From: Hyphomicrobiales bacterium
GTDB taxonomy: Bacteria > Pseudomonadota > Alphaproteobacteria > Rhizobiales > Rhizobiaceae
DNA: 64,000 nucleotides
Assembly (NCBI GenBank): GCA_900473045.1
Contig: UCKS01000007.1
Location: 5,122-69,121 of the forward strand
Direction: 5' to 3'
A program made the translations under genes and the position numbers. Below the pieces are notes generated by a model that was given only the letters and a program-made list of their open reading frames with translations, was not told where the DNA came from and made no database searches. Shown here one piece after another: positions 19,137-27,717 of this stretch; position 1 is the stretch's first letter, and each line of letters starts with the position of its first letter.

Positions 19137-20612
19137 CTACTTGATCTTCTCGAGATCACCCGGTTTCCAGCTCTTATCGAAAAACGCTTTCTTCGGTCCG
19201 TACAGTCTCAGGATCGTGAAAAATCCCTTCCCCGGAAGGGTGGCGATCCAGTTCTTGCCCTCACCCGGAGAGGTCGGGCCGTAGTAGATGTCGGTCGTTC
19301 CATCGGCGTTCTGCTTGGGCTTGTCCATCGTGTTCAGGGATGGAAACGCCTGGCCGTTGTCGAGGCCCGAGCCCGTGATCGGGTCGTAGACGGTCACCGA
19401 CCAGAAGATCGCGGCGGGGATATCCTTCGGCAATGTCAGCCTGTAGTTCTGGTCGCCGGAGAGATAGTCGCCATCAGCATCCTTGAAGGCGTTCGGATAT
19501 TTCGCACCGACATTCTCCATATTCACCGCCATGCCGGGGCTCGTTGAATAGGCATAGGTGAAGAAGCTGGCGCGGGCGTCGAGCTGATTGTAGCTATCGC
19601 CGGCAAACTCGGCATTGGTCGCGAACGGATTGAGCCACTGCCGGTCGGGATAGTATTTGAGCGCGGACGGGCCGTAGGCAAAAGCGTGACTTATCCGCGA
19701 TGCCGTCTTGGCGGCCTTGTCGAGCATCGCCTTCATCTTCTCCTCCGGCTTAAAGGGCAGGCCCTTGATCAGACCGAGGTCCGCAGCCATGCCGCGCATT
19801 TCGAAATCTTTCGGGTCGACGTATTCATGTTCAATGAAGCGCGACAGCATGTCGAATGCCGTTCCATCCTGCGGGTAGAGCATATTGACTGGCACGCCCG
19901 AGGCATCGGGAAACTCCATCTTCCGGGCCGTGCCCTGCTTGCCGAGCGGATAGATTTTCGTCTGCTCCATCACCTTGACGGGCTCTTCGAGTTGCTTGGG
20001 ATCCTTGAAAAATCCGCGCCAGAATACGAAGACGCCGTAAGTGCCGGCACGATAGGTGAAGTAACCCTGGGGGATTTCGCCCTGATAGTCCGGTGGCAGG
20101 ATCAGGTACTTGCCGCCCTTGCCCTTGTCGGGCCCAGGAAGGCCGACATCGCCAGCCCATTTGCGGCCATCGATCTCGCCTTCGGAGGGGACCGGCCGCT
20201 GGAAGAAATCGTCGATGATCCCCTGCAGACCCGGCGGCACCTCGATGAGCATGGGGCCATCTTCCTTGAGGTCAAGATAGCCAAGGCCATAGATGACGTC
20301 GGAATTCGGCGTCGTGATCAGCGTCTTGGCATCCAGCCGTTTCTTGAAGATAGGCAGCACGTTATAGCCCTTGCCGAACTTCGCCTCCGATCCTTCCTTC
20401 ATGCCGTACATATTGAGCGCTGGCAGCGCCCAGAGATAGGTCTGCACGGCGCGCTGGAAGACGAGCTCTTCACCAAGCCTGGCCACGTCATCCTGCGACA
20501 GATAGCCCTTGGTGTAGGGCGTGCCGGCAAGCGCATCAGCGGCGCTTGCCGGTAGGGGCGCAGCCAGAAGCAAGGCCAGCACGGTTGCCGCACTCAAACC
20601 TATTTTCGACAT
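19137..20612 (-). CDS. DUF1254/DUF1214 exported protein
   Basis: A 491-residue protein with a Sec signal peptide (MSKIGLSAATVLALLLAAP, cleavage near ASA). The N-terminal DUF1254 region has AVQTYLWALPALNMYGM and TLITTPNSDVIYGLGYLDL; the C-terminal DUF1214 region has FWSVTVYDPITGSGLDN and ends WIATLPGKGFFTILRLYGP. The family is found across proteobacteria with no firm biochemical role. It is often encoded near sulfatases, and here both genes share an operator. An upstream in-frame ATG adds 10 residues without a better ribosome site. Confidence 0.9.
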   Translation of the reverse strand: MSKIGLSAATVLALLLAAPLPASAADALAGTPYTKGYLSQDDVARLGEELVFQRAVQTYLWALPALNMYGMKEGSEAKFGKGYNVLPIFKKRLDAKTLITTPNSDVIYGLGYLDLKEDGPMLIEVPPGLQGIIDDFFQRPVPSEGEIDGRKWAGDVGLPGPDKGKGGKYLILPPDYQGEIPQGYFTYRAGTYGVFVFWRGFFKDPKQLEEPVKVMEQTKIYPLGKQGTARKMEFPDASGVPVNMLYPQDGTAFDMLSRFIEHEYVDPKDFEMRGMAADLGLIKGLPFKPEEKMKAMLDKAAKTASRISHAFAYGPSALKYYPDRQWLNPFATNAEFAGDSYNQLDARASFFTYAYSTSPGMAVNMENVGAKYPNAFKDADGDYLSGDQNYRLTLPKDIPAAIFWSVTVYDPITGSGLDNGQAFPSLNTMDKPKQNADGTTDIYYGPTSPGEGKNWIATLPGKGFFTILRLYGPKKAFFDKSWKPGDLEKIK

Positions 20613-20670
20613 CAGTCGCTCCTTTCGACATAGAGGAGACAACCGAAGCAGATCGGGGCGGGCTGCGACA

Positions 20671-20685
20671 GTACGTTACGGTAAC
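20671..20685. promoter_or_regulatory. Palindromic operator upstream of DUF1254 gene
   Basis: GTACGTTACGGTAAC, with the core GTTAC-G-GTAAC (20675-20685), 59-73 bases upstream of the DUF1254 start. It matches the site before the sulfatase at 14 of 15 positions. The length and symmetry suit a TetR-type repressor; no such gene is in the window. Confidence 0.65.
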
Positions 20686-20801
20686 AGCGACGCGATCGGC
20701 CGGTTCCTGGCCGTCACAAACGCCCAGCTGGCACCCGTGCCGACGCGACGTGCGGACGCCCAAGCCCGAGGCGGCGGTCAGCCATCGCTTGTTTCGAGCC
20801 C

Positions 20802-21227
20802 TTAGCGGTCGATCAGCACGGCGCATTTGCAGTGGCTGGCGACGCGGCTGGCGGTGGAGCCGATGAAATAATCGATCAGACCCGGCCGGTGCGAAGCGAT
20901 GATCACCAGGTCGCCTTCCGCTTCCTCGGCAAAATTGTTGATGACGCCGGCCGCACCGCCGATGCGGATTTCGACGCGGCCCGTCGTCACCCCATGTTTT
21001 TCCATGAGATCGGTCAACGTCTTCTTGGCATGCTCGCGCGACGCTTCGATCAACTCCAAGGGAAAATCGACGATCATGTAGCCCTGGGCATAGGCGTTCA
21101 GATCTTCGACGACGTTGAGCAGGATGATCTCGCCACCATCATCCAGCAGCGACTGGGCGCGCTCCAGGACTTTTTCGCCGTGCTCCAGATGGTCCATGGC
21201 AATCGGCACGATAATTCTCGAATACAT
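20802..21227 (-). CDS. Universal stress protein (UspA family)
   Basis: A 141-residue single Usp domain starting MYSRIIVPIAMDHLEHGEKV. The C-terminal nucleotide-binding stretch is visible as SHRPGLIDYFIGSTASRVAS followed by CKCAVLI, matching the G-x2-G-x9-G-S/T pattern only loosely. GAGGAG precedes the ATG. Likely cytoplasmic, responding to stress or growth arrest. Confidence 0.92.
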   Translation of the reverse strand: MYSRIIVPIAMDHLEHGEKVLERAQSLLDDGGEIILLNVVEDLNAYAQGYMIVDFPLELIEASREHAKKTLTDLMEKHGVTTGRVEIRIGGAAGVINNFAEEAEGDLVIIASHRPGLIDYFIGSTASRVASHCKCAVLIDR

Positions 21228-21470
21228 GACGGTCTCCTCGGGTTCGCCGCGCCGGCAGCAGCGCATGATGGCCGCTTTGGAAGCCACCAGTTTCGCCGCA
21301 TTGCGCGGATAGATTCAATATAGGCGTGCTGCGGCAAAAGTCACAACCGGCCATACGGTCGCAGGCGATTGTCAACAGTTTGAGAACAGTACATCCTCAG
21401 TGCGGCACCTTCCATGAACGCCGCGCGCGCGTCATATAGGTCTTCAATACAATCAGACGGGACAGGACCG

Positions 21471-22430
21471 ATGGCCAGCTTCGACAGACGCACGTTCATG
21501 AAGTTTTCAGCCACGGCGTTCGTCACAGCAGGCACCGTCACCACAGCCAAGGCAGGAAGCACGTCCATGACCGTTCAAGCCGAAGACCACGCCGTCCGCA
21601 TGCCAGCCTTCGTCGATCATTCGCATCTGGTGGTGCGCGACCTGCCGATGGTGTCTGCCTGGTATCAATCGATCATGGGGCTGTCGCCGATCGAAAAGAC
21701 TGCGAGCGGCGAGACGCTTGGCGTTGCCGGCCGTCCGCTTCTGACCTTGACGACGCAGGGCAATGCCGCAATTGCCCCGCAGAATGCGCCCGGCCTGTTC
21801 CACACCGCCTTCCTGGTGCCGGACCGGACCGAGCTTGGCCGCTGGCTGGCCCATATTGCCAACAACAACGTGCCGCTGCAGGGCGCCTCCGACCATCTTG
21901 TCTCGGAAGCCATCTATCTCGGCGATCCCGAAGGCAACGGCATCGAGGTCTATCGCGACCGGCCGCGCGAGGAATGGAACTATCTGCAGGACGGCATGGT
22001 GAAGATGGCGACGCTGCCGCTCGACCTGCAGGCGCTCTATGACCAGGCCCCGAAGGACACGTGGGGTGGCATGGCCGGTGGCACCGCGATCGGTCATATC
22101 CATCTGCAGGTTTCGGATATTCCGCAAGCCAATGCCTTCTTCGGCGATGTGCTCGGGCTTGATCTGATGGCCAGCTATCCCGGCGCCAGCTTCTTTGCCT
22201 CCGGCAAGTACCACCACCATGTCGGCGCCAACATCTGGAACTCGCGCGGCGCGCCGAAGCGCCAGGCCAACATGACCGGCCTGTCGGACTATACCGTGCA
22301 CTTCAACGACCCGGCCAAGCTGCAGAACGCCGTTGCCAAGCTCGACGAACTGGAGATCCCCGTGACCCGCAACGGCGATACCGTCTCGCTGATCGACCCC
22401 TGGGGCATCGGCCTGAAACTGGCCGGTTGA
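21471..22430 (+). CDS. VOC family protein with Tat-like signal, catechol dioxygenase-like
   Basis: A 319-residue protein. Two glyoxalase/VOC modules are visible: HSHLVVRDLPMVSAWYQSIM, then HIHLQVSDIPQANAFFGDVL. Metal ligand candidates are the first His of each module and Glu in GIEVYRDRP. The arrangement resembles YfiE/CatE catechol-2,3-dioxygenase-like proteins. From ATG 21471 the N-terminus is MASFDRRTFMKFSATAFVTA, a twin-arginine signal, although most relatives are cytoplasmic and begin near the later MTVQAEDHAVRMP (21567). GGACAGGA supports 21471. If the signal is used, the enzyme works in the periplasm. Confidence 0.85.
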   Translation: MASFDRRTFMKFSATAFVTAGTVTTAKAGSTSMTVQAEDHAVRMPAFVDHSHLVVRDLPMVSAWYQSIMGLSPIEKTASGETLGVAGRPLLTLTTQGNAAIAPQNAPGLFHTAFLVPDRTELGRWLAHIANNNVPLQGASDHLVSEAIYLGDPEGNGIEVYRDRPREEWNYLQDGMVKMATLPLDLQALYDQAPKDTWGGMAGGTAIGHIHLQVSDIPQANAFFGDVLGLDLMASYPGASFFASGKYHHHVGANIWNSRGAPKRQANMTGLSDYTVHFNDPAKLQNAVAKLDELEIPVTRNGDTVSLIDPWGIGLKLAG

Positions 22431-22580
22431 CGGCCCCGGCGGGTCCTCTGCGCAAAAGTTCTCAACAGGGTACCTGCGGCCGATTGTACCAATCCGCCGC
22501 TTAAAATTGACTAATTTTATCAAGTATTCTAACCCGCCCGGACATTCGCCATTGCGGATCGTTGTCTAGGGGTTACCATT

Positions 22581-24761
22581 TTGAAAAATAAAAGAATTCT
22601 TGTATGCGCACTCGCCACTGCGGCCGTTGCGCCAACGTCCTTGCGCGCAGCCGATTGGCGCCCGTCGGTGGAAATCGACGGCACCTGGCGTAGCGGCGAT
22701 TCGAGCGCCAGTGGCGGCTTCTTCCTGCCGATCCTGCTTGATTTGGGCAATGCGCTGTTCATCGATACGAAAGGCGCCTTCATCGAAGGTGGCGTTCAGC
22801 GCGGTTCGATCGGCGCAGGCTATCGCATGCGGGCCAGCGATGACTGGGTCGTCGGCGTCTACGGTTACTACGACTACCTGAACAGCGCCCATGACAATTC
22901 GTTCAACCAGCTTTCCTTCGGCGTCGAAGCGCTCGGGCCGGTGTTTGAAACGCGCGCCAACATCTATCTGCCGCTCGGCAACGATCACGCGCTCGACGGC
23001 ATGGGCCGCGGCGAAATCGACGGTGGCAAGCTGATGTTCCGCGAAGGCATGGAACGCGCCCGCCGTGGCGCCGACATCGAGGCCGGCGTTCGCGTACCGC
23101 TGTCGGCTGCCAGCGACAAGATGCAGCTGAAGGTCTTTGCCGGCAGCTACTTTTATGGCGGCGACAATCTCGACGACAAGCTGGGCGCCAAGCTGCGCGC
23201 CGAACTGTCCTTTGCCGACCTGCCCGGCCTTCCCGGCGGATCGACGGTGACGATCGGCGCCTCCGGCAGCTATGACAACGAAGACCATTTCAAGGGTGCG
23301 GCGATGGCGCGGCTGCGTGTGCCGCTCGGTGCTGCCTCGTCCACCGGGCCGGCCGATCCGTTCGATCCGCTGACCCAGCGCGTCGAGCGCAACCGCACCA
23401 TCGAAACCCATCGCGGCGCCACGGGCGATCTCGAGAATGCCGTTATCGACCTCAATGGCCAGACGGCGGGCAATGTCATCGACGTCTCCGCCGCCAATGG
23501 CGATGCAGCCGCCATCAATGCCATCATCGCTGCGGCCGGCGACAACGCGCTGATCCTTGCCAACGGCACGATCGGGCTCAACCAGTCGCTGACGCTGAAC
23601 AACGGCCAGGTGCTGCTCGGCGGCGGCGGTGTTCTCAGCCTGCGCGGCGCGTCCAGCGGCGGCGAAGGCTGGTTCCGCAACCAGGGGGCCGCCACCACGC
23701 TGACCGGCTACAATCCGGCCATGGACGTTGTCACCATGGCATCGAACAGCGCGGTCTCGACCGTGTCGATCACCGGCGGACTGGCCGGCATCGGCGGCAC
23801 CGACGTATCGAACCTGATCATCGACCGCATCGACATTTCCGGCACCAGCCGGGACGGCATCCGCTTTGACCGTGTCAACGGCGCAATCATCCAGAATTCG
23901 AGCATCCACGATCTCTACATCTGCGAAAGCAGCACGGAATGCGAATTCTCGGTGTTCGACCCGAACCGGGCGCCCTATGCCGCGGTCAGCGCGCATGGGA
24001 CCAGCAACCTGACGATCCGCGACACTACAATCGACAATGTCACCTACGGCCTCTTTGCCGGTAGCGCGATCGATGAAAGTGAGTGGCCGCCTGTGATCAC
24101 CGATGCCGCCAGCAACATCACGCTGGACAACGTGACGATCTCGCGTTCGCGCCGCGAAGGCCTGCTGTTCGTCGCGGCAAACGACGTTGATCTCAACACG
24201 GTGACGATCGACAACGCGATGCAGGACCGCGACATGGATCTTGTCGTGCTGCAGGGTACGCGCGACGTCACGATTACCGACATGGTGCTGAAGGGCGGCA
24301 TCAACGGCCTGATGATGGTCACATCCAGCAGCATGCCGGAGGGCGCACTGACCACCAACGTCAATGTCGATGGCCTGACGATCGACGGCACGCGCAATGC
24401 CGGCATCTTCCTCAATCCGGTTTCCGGCATCAGCTTCAAGAACGTTGCGATCACCAATGCCGGAACCTACGGCGTCTTCATCTACGGCAGCGACTGGGAC
24501 TTCCTCGGCGGGCCGATCAGCGACATCACTCTCGACAATGTCACGATCGACAAGGCCGGCACGGCCGGGCTCTACTTCATGGGTCCGTCGCTCGATGTCA
24601 AAGGTGACGTCACCGTCACCGGCACCCCACGCGACTGCAAGGTCGATCCGTCCTGGGACGGCAGCCTTGGCGGCTCGCTGACACAGGCCCCCGGTTCCGT
24701 CCTCACCGTCAATGGCGGCGTGCTCGACCAGACGAACTTTGGCAGCCGTTGCGGCGGATAA
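22581..24761 (+). CDS. Inverse autotransporter with right-handed beta-helix passenger
   Basis: A 726-residue surface protein. After a signal peptide (about residues 1-24) comes a beta-barrel of the inverse autotransporter (intimin/invasin) type: RGSIGAGYRMRASDDWVVGV, YYDYLNSAHDN, then GVEALGPVFETRANIYLPLG. Residues ~290-700 are a repeating Asn/Ile/Thr-rich passenger with rungs such as NITLDNVTISRSRREG and DVNLNTVTIDN-type repeats, typical of a right-handed parallel beta-helix. No Ig-like repeats or C-type lectin end, unlike classical intimins. The start is TTG at 22581, preceded by TAGGGG; no upstream ATG is in frame. Confidence 0.83.
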   Translation: MKNKRILVCALATAAVAPTSLRAADWRPSVEIDGTWRSGDSSASGGFFLPILLDLGNALFIDTKGAFIEGGVQRGSIGAGYRMRASDDWVVGVYGYYDYLNSAHDNSFNQLSFGVEALGPVFETRANIYLPLGNDHALDGMGRGEIDGGKLMFREGMERARRGADIEAGVRVPLSAASDKMQLKVFAGSYFYGGDNLDDKLGAKLRAELSFADLPGLPGGSTVTIGASGSYDNEDHFKGAAMARLRVPLGAASSTGPADPFDPLTQRVERNRTIETHRGATGDLENAVIDLNGQTAGNVIDVSAANGDAAAINAIIAAAGDNALILANGTIGLNQSLTLNNGQVLLGGGGVLSLRGASSGGEGWFRNQGAATTLTGYNPAMDVVTMASNSAVSTVSITGGLAGIGGTDVSNLIIDRIDISGTSRDGIRFDRVNGAIIQNSSIHDLYICESSTECEFSVFDPNRAPYAAVSAHGTSNLTIRDTTIDNVTYGLFAGSAIDESEWPPVITDAASNITLDNVTISRSRREGLLFVAANDVDLNTVTIDNAMQDRDMDLVVLQGTRDVTITDMVLKGGINGLMMVTSSSMPEGALTTNVNVDGLTIDGTRNAGIFLNPVSGISFKNVAITNAGTYGVFIYGSDWDFLGGPISDITLDNVTIDKAGTAGLYFMGPSLDVKGDVTVTGTPRDCKVDPSWDGSLGGSLTQAPGSVLTVNGGVLDQTNFGSRCGG

Positions 24762-24775
24762 AATAGAAATGAAAT

Positions 24776-24816
24776 CGCCGTCCGCAGCTCACGTCAGGTG
24801 CGGACGGCGGTCTTTT
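24776..24816 (+). terminator. Intrinsic terminator after the autotransporter
   Basis: An 11-bp perfect stem, CGCCGTCCGCA (24776-24786) and TGCGGACGGCG (24799-24809), then GTCTTTT. It is placed 15 bases after the stop and just before the convergent chaperone gene. Confidence 0.88.
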
Positions 24817-24821
24817 GAAGC

Positions 24822-26051
24822 TTAGTGCGTGGCACCAGAGCCGCCGACCGCGACGATCGCATAGGGCATGCCCTCGACCGGAATGGTCGCGGTTTCCTTC
24901 AAGCTATCGCTGTCGATCATCCGTACCAGGCTGTGGCGGGGATCGGTGATGGCGATACGATCGCCGGCAACTGCCAGCCGCGGACGCGGATCGCGCCAAT
25001 GGCCATCCTTGCTGTAGGGCTCGGTGACGCCAGCGGACCGGACGATCTCGCCGCTGACTACATCCAGCACATGCAGTTTGCCATCTTCCGTCAGGATGTA
25101 GGCGTTGCGGACATTGGCCGGATCGAGGATGAAATCGACACGGCGGGTGGGAAGCTCGACGAGGCGATAGGGTGCTGCCGCATCCGGATCGATCAGCACG
25201 ACCTTATCCTCACCGTAATTGCCGAGGAAGAACTGCATCGACCGGCCGCCGAGCAGGGTCGAAACCTTGCCCTCCGGCAGATCGCTGCCATAGGCGAGCA
25301 TTTCCAGCTTCGGGCCATCAAGCCCACCCGGCCGGGCGACGAGAACCCCTTCCGCGCAACCGAAGGCGACCAGACGCGCCGACGACGCTTCACCGTGCAG
25401 GCCGGTGCATGTGGCCACATCACCCACCTGCTTGCCTTCCCGGTCGACAACGCGCAGCCCAAGCCGCGGGGGAAGCTCGTCCGGTTTCACCTCGGTCGTC
25501 ATATTGGGCACGGATACGAGGATATGCTGGCCCATCGGCACGGCGACGCCATGATGCGCAGCCGTCGTATCGATGCTCGCGGCATTGCCCTTGCCCTCGA
25601 GCAGAGCGCCCTCCTGAAACAGATCGAGTTTGCCGCCACGGTCGTAGAAGATCGCCACGTCGTCGCCATGGGTGACCACATGACCCGGCTTCTTGCCGGT
25701 GATGGCGCCGGGCAACAGTTTCGGATCGGAGATTTCGATATCGCGATGCTCGCCATGATCGGACAGCGCGATGCCCGACGCGATGACCTGCACCGTGTCC
25801 TTATCACCCTGCACCGCAAAAACGGTCTTGCCGCTTTCGCTCACAGACAGCGCAGCGTAGCCGCCAAGGTCGAACCGGCCCAGTTCGTTACCGTTGGCCG
25901 CATCAAGCGCCCGCACCACCGGCTGGGTGTGATCGGCGACGAACAGCCGCCATGTTTCCTTATGCTCATCTGCGAAGGATGGGAGGGGAGACAGCGCCGT
26001 CAGCGCCAGAACAGCGGCGGCCCGCATCGGTTTGCCAAGATGGATCGGCAT
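24822..26051 (-). CDS. aztD: AztD-like periplasmic zinc chaperone (beta-propeller)
   Basis: A 409-residue protein with a signal peptide (MRAAAVLALTALSPLPSFA). The rest is repeated beta-propeller-like blades (RLFVADHTQPVVRALDAANG, then DVVSGEIVRSAGVT). Many His residues (HGEHRDIE, THGDD, AAHHGVAV) suit metal binding. The pattern matches AztD, which delivers zinc to the AztC solute-binding protein of a zinc ABC importer. The importer genes are not adjacent. AGGAG six bases before the ATG fixes the start. Two Zur-like boxes lie directly upstream, consistent with zinc-starvation control. Confidence 0.82.
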   Translation of the reverse strand: MPIHLGKPMRAAAVLALTALSPLPSFADEHKETWRLFVADHTQPVVRALDAANGNELGRFDLGGYAALSVSESGKTVFAVQGDKDTVQVIASGIALSDHGEHRDIEISDPKLLPGAITGKKPGHVVTHGDDVAIFYDRGGKLDLFQEGALLEGKGNAASIDTTAAHHGVAVPMGQHILVSVPNMTTEVKPDELPPRLGLRVVDREGKQVGDVATCTGLHGEASSARLVAFGCAEGVLVARPGGLDGPKLEMLAYGSDLPEGKVSTLLGGRSMQFFLGNYGEDKVVLIDPDAAAPYRLVELPTRRVDFILDPANVRNAYILTEDGKLHVLDVVSGEIVRSAGVTEPYSKDGHWRDPRPRLAVAGDRIAITDPRHSLVRMIDSDSLKETATIPVEGMPYAIVAVGGSGATH

Positions 26052-26071
26052 GGGGTTCTCCTACAAATGTT

Positions 26072-26111
26072 TTATGTAATAACGTAACGAGAACGGTTGT
26101 TATAAAGTTAC
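26072..26111 (-). promoter_or_regulatory. Two Zur-like boxes upstream of aztD-like gene
   Basis: Box 1, TTATGTAATAACGTAA (26072-26087), is a near-perfect 16-bp palindrome. Box 2, GTTGTTATAAAGTTAC (26096-26111), is a weaker palindrome centred on TTATAA. Both resemble the alphaproteobacterial Zur consensus (ATGTTATNNCAT type). They lie 21-60 bases upstream of the start codon. Confidence 0.65.
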
Positions 26112-26617
26112 ACGACGGTTGTCTAGCCAGAAAATGCGGTGCCCTGCCTTCCAGCGGTGTTTAAGCTGCTGCTGCGATGCGCTGGGAAGATGGGAAAACA
26201 CCGGCCAGCGGGAGCAAGTGATCCACACGCTCCGGACATTCGGCCCGGCGGCAAGCGCGATTGAACATTGCAGGACAGCGGAAAGAGCGCGCCTTGGGCC
26301 CGGGTTCCATCCCCTGCCCCCTCACTCCCGCCCAATAAAAGTCAAGGAACCGCGGGTACATTCGCGTCAACTACTATTGATCATCCATAATATCTGGTGT
26401 ATCCAAAGAATAATAAGATTAAAACTACGTTGCAAATTGATTACAAAGACAAAATTTCATCATTTTGTCACAAAACTGACGCTTTACTTGCCTGAAATTT
26501 AGGCAAAATGCACAATATTTTCGTTTTATGCCAATTCGTTACAGAGATAATAATTTGAAAGCCACAAAACAACTCTCGGTAGTGTGCTCTCCTAGTAAAT
26601 ATAGTTCGAGGTTTGAA
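26112..26617. promoter_or_regulatory. AT-rich region with palindromes before the glycosyltransferases
   Basis: About 500 bases without a credible gene. From ~26370 the base composition becomes markedly AT-rich, unlike the flanks. Palindromes are TTTTGT-C-ACAAAA (26463-26475) and TTGCCT-N7-AGGCAA (26488-26506). They may be operators of the glycosyltransferase unit, or remnants of a transferred segment. Confidence 0.4.
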
Positions 26618-27655
26618 ATGATGACCAACATTGCTGTCATAATACCTTTCTATCAGGCAGAGGACGGGATTTTGCGCAGGGCGCTTGAGTCCATCGAGAT
26701 GCAGCAATTGCCTGCCGGCGCCAGGTTGAAGGTTGTTGTCGTCGATGACGCTTCGCCGCACCCCGCCAGCGCGGAGCTCAAAGGGTTCTCGTTCAAGGGT
26801 GCCCATTCCCTGGACGTCATCACCCAGGTCAATTCCGGCCCGGCCGGCGCGCGAAATACCGGCCTCAACAGCCTTGCCGGCGAAGAGATCGATTTCGTCT
26901 CGTTCCTCGATTCCGACGACATCTGGAATCCCCTGCATATCCAAAGAGCACTGTCGGCTCTTCGCAAGAGCGATTTCTTCTTCTGCAATCACGTCAGAAG
27001 CAAACATTACGGCGATTATTTCCGTTGCCTGCCCGAGACATGGCAGGCCCTCAGCCAAAACCGCGGGGCGGAACAGTCGCAGCTGGTCAAGACTTTTGGT
27101 GCCGGTGAACTGACGCAGACAATGATCCGCGAATGCCCGCCGCAGACATCGACGGTCGTCTACAATTTCCGCAAAAACTCGCAGCTTCGCTTCAACACCT
27201 CACTGAGAAGTGCGGGAGAGGATCACATCTTCTGGATCGAACTGTCGATTGACAACGCAACGGCGGTGGACGTTCGGGTCAATGTCAGCTGCGGCGAAGG
27301 CCTCAACCTCTATTGGTCGAACGTTTCCTGGGAAAGCCCAAAATCAATCAGCATCCAGGGCTGCCTTGCCATCCAGTACAACTACATGCGCAACAACAAC
27401 CGCATCTATTGCATGGATGCCGAGACAATCACCTTCAGGCAGAGACTGTACGAGGGAGCCTATGTCTATGCGCTGCTGCGCGGGGCGGTAAAACGGTTTC
27501 TCCCGGACCCCAAGGTCTTCGCGAAGCTGGTGTCGCACTATCCGGCCTTTATCCTGCGCAGCCCTACCAATCTTGCCTTCTTCGTCATGAACAGGAAGGT
27601 GATGACGGATGTGACGTCGGTCAAAAACGTCCCTAGCGCGGACCTGGCCGCCTAG
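26618..27655 (+). CDS. Glycosyltransferase family 2 protein
   Basis: A 345-residue GT-A fold transferase. MMTNIAVIIPFYQAEDGILR opens the nucleotide-sugar domain. VVVVDDASPHP and FLDSDDIW supply the two acidic motifs, the latter being the DxD metal-binding site. SAGEDHIFWIELS carries the likely catalytic acid. No long membrane spans, so probably cytoplasmic or peripheral, adding a sugar to a lipid-linked glycan. GAGG before ATG 26618 supports the start; an upstream in-frame ATG at 26528 lies in AT-rich sequence and is unlikely. The sugar transferase gene follows by 62 bases. Confidence 0.87.
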   Translation: MMTNIAVIIPFYQAEDGILRRALESIEMQQLPAGARLKVVVVDDASPHPASAELKGFSFKGAHSLDVITQVNSGPAGARNTGLNSLAGEEIDFVSFLDSDDIWNPLHIQRALSALRKSDFFFCNHVRSKHYGDYFRCLPETWQALSQNRGAEQSQLVKTFGAGELTQTMIRECPPQTSTVVYNFRKNSQLRFNTSLRSAGEDHIFWIELSIDNATAVDVRVNVSCGEGLNLYWSNVSWESPKSISIQGCLAIQYNYMRNNNRIYCMDAETITFRQRLYEGAYVYALLRGAVKRFLPDPKVFAKLVSHYPAFILRSPTNLAFFVMNRKVMTDVTSVKNVPSADLAA

Positions 27656-27717
27656 GCGTCTGCCCGTATGTTCTCGCGCCCACAGCGTCTTTCCGGGCCT
27701 CTCCTCCCGGAAGACAA

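Noticed and set aside
22566-23996. Long minus-strand frame opposite the autotransporter
   Set aside because: It is a shadow of the autotransporter; the translated sequence is Arg/Gly/Ala-rich and featureless.
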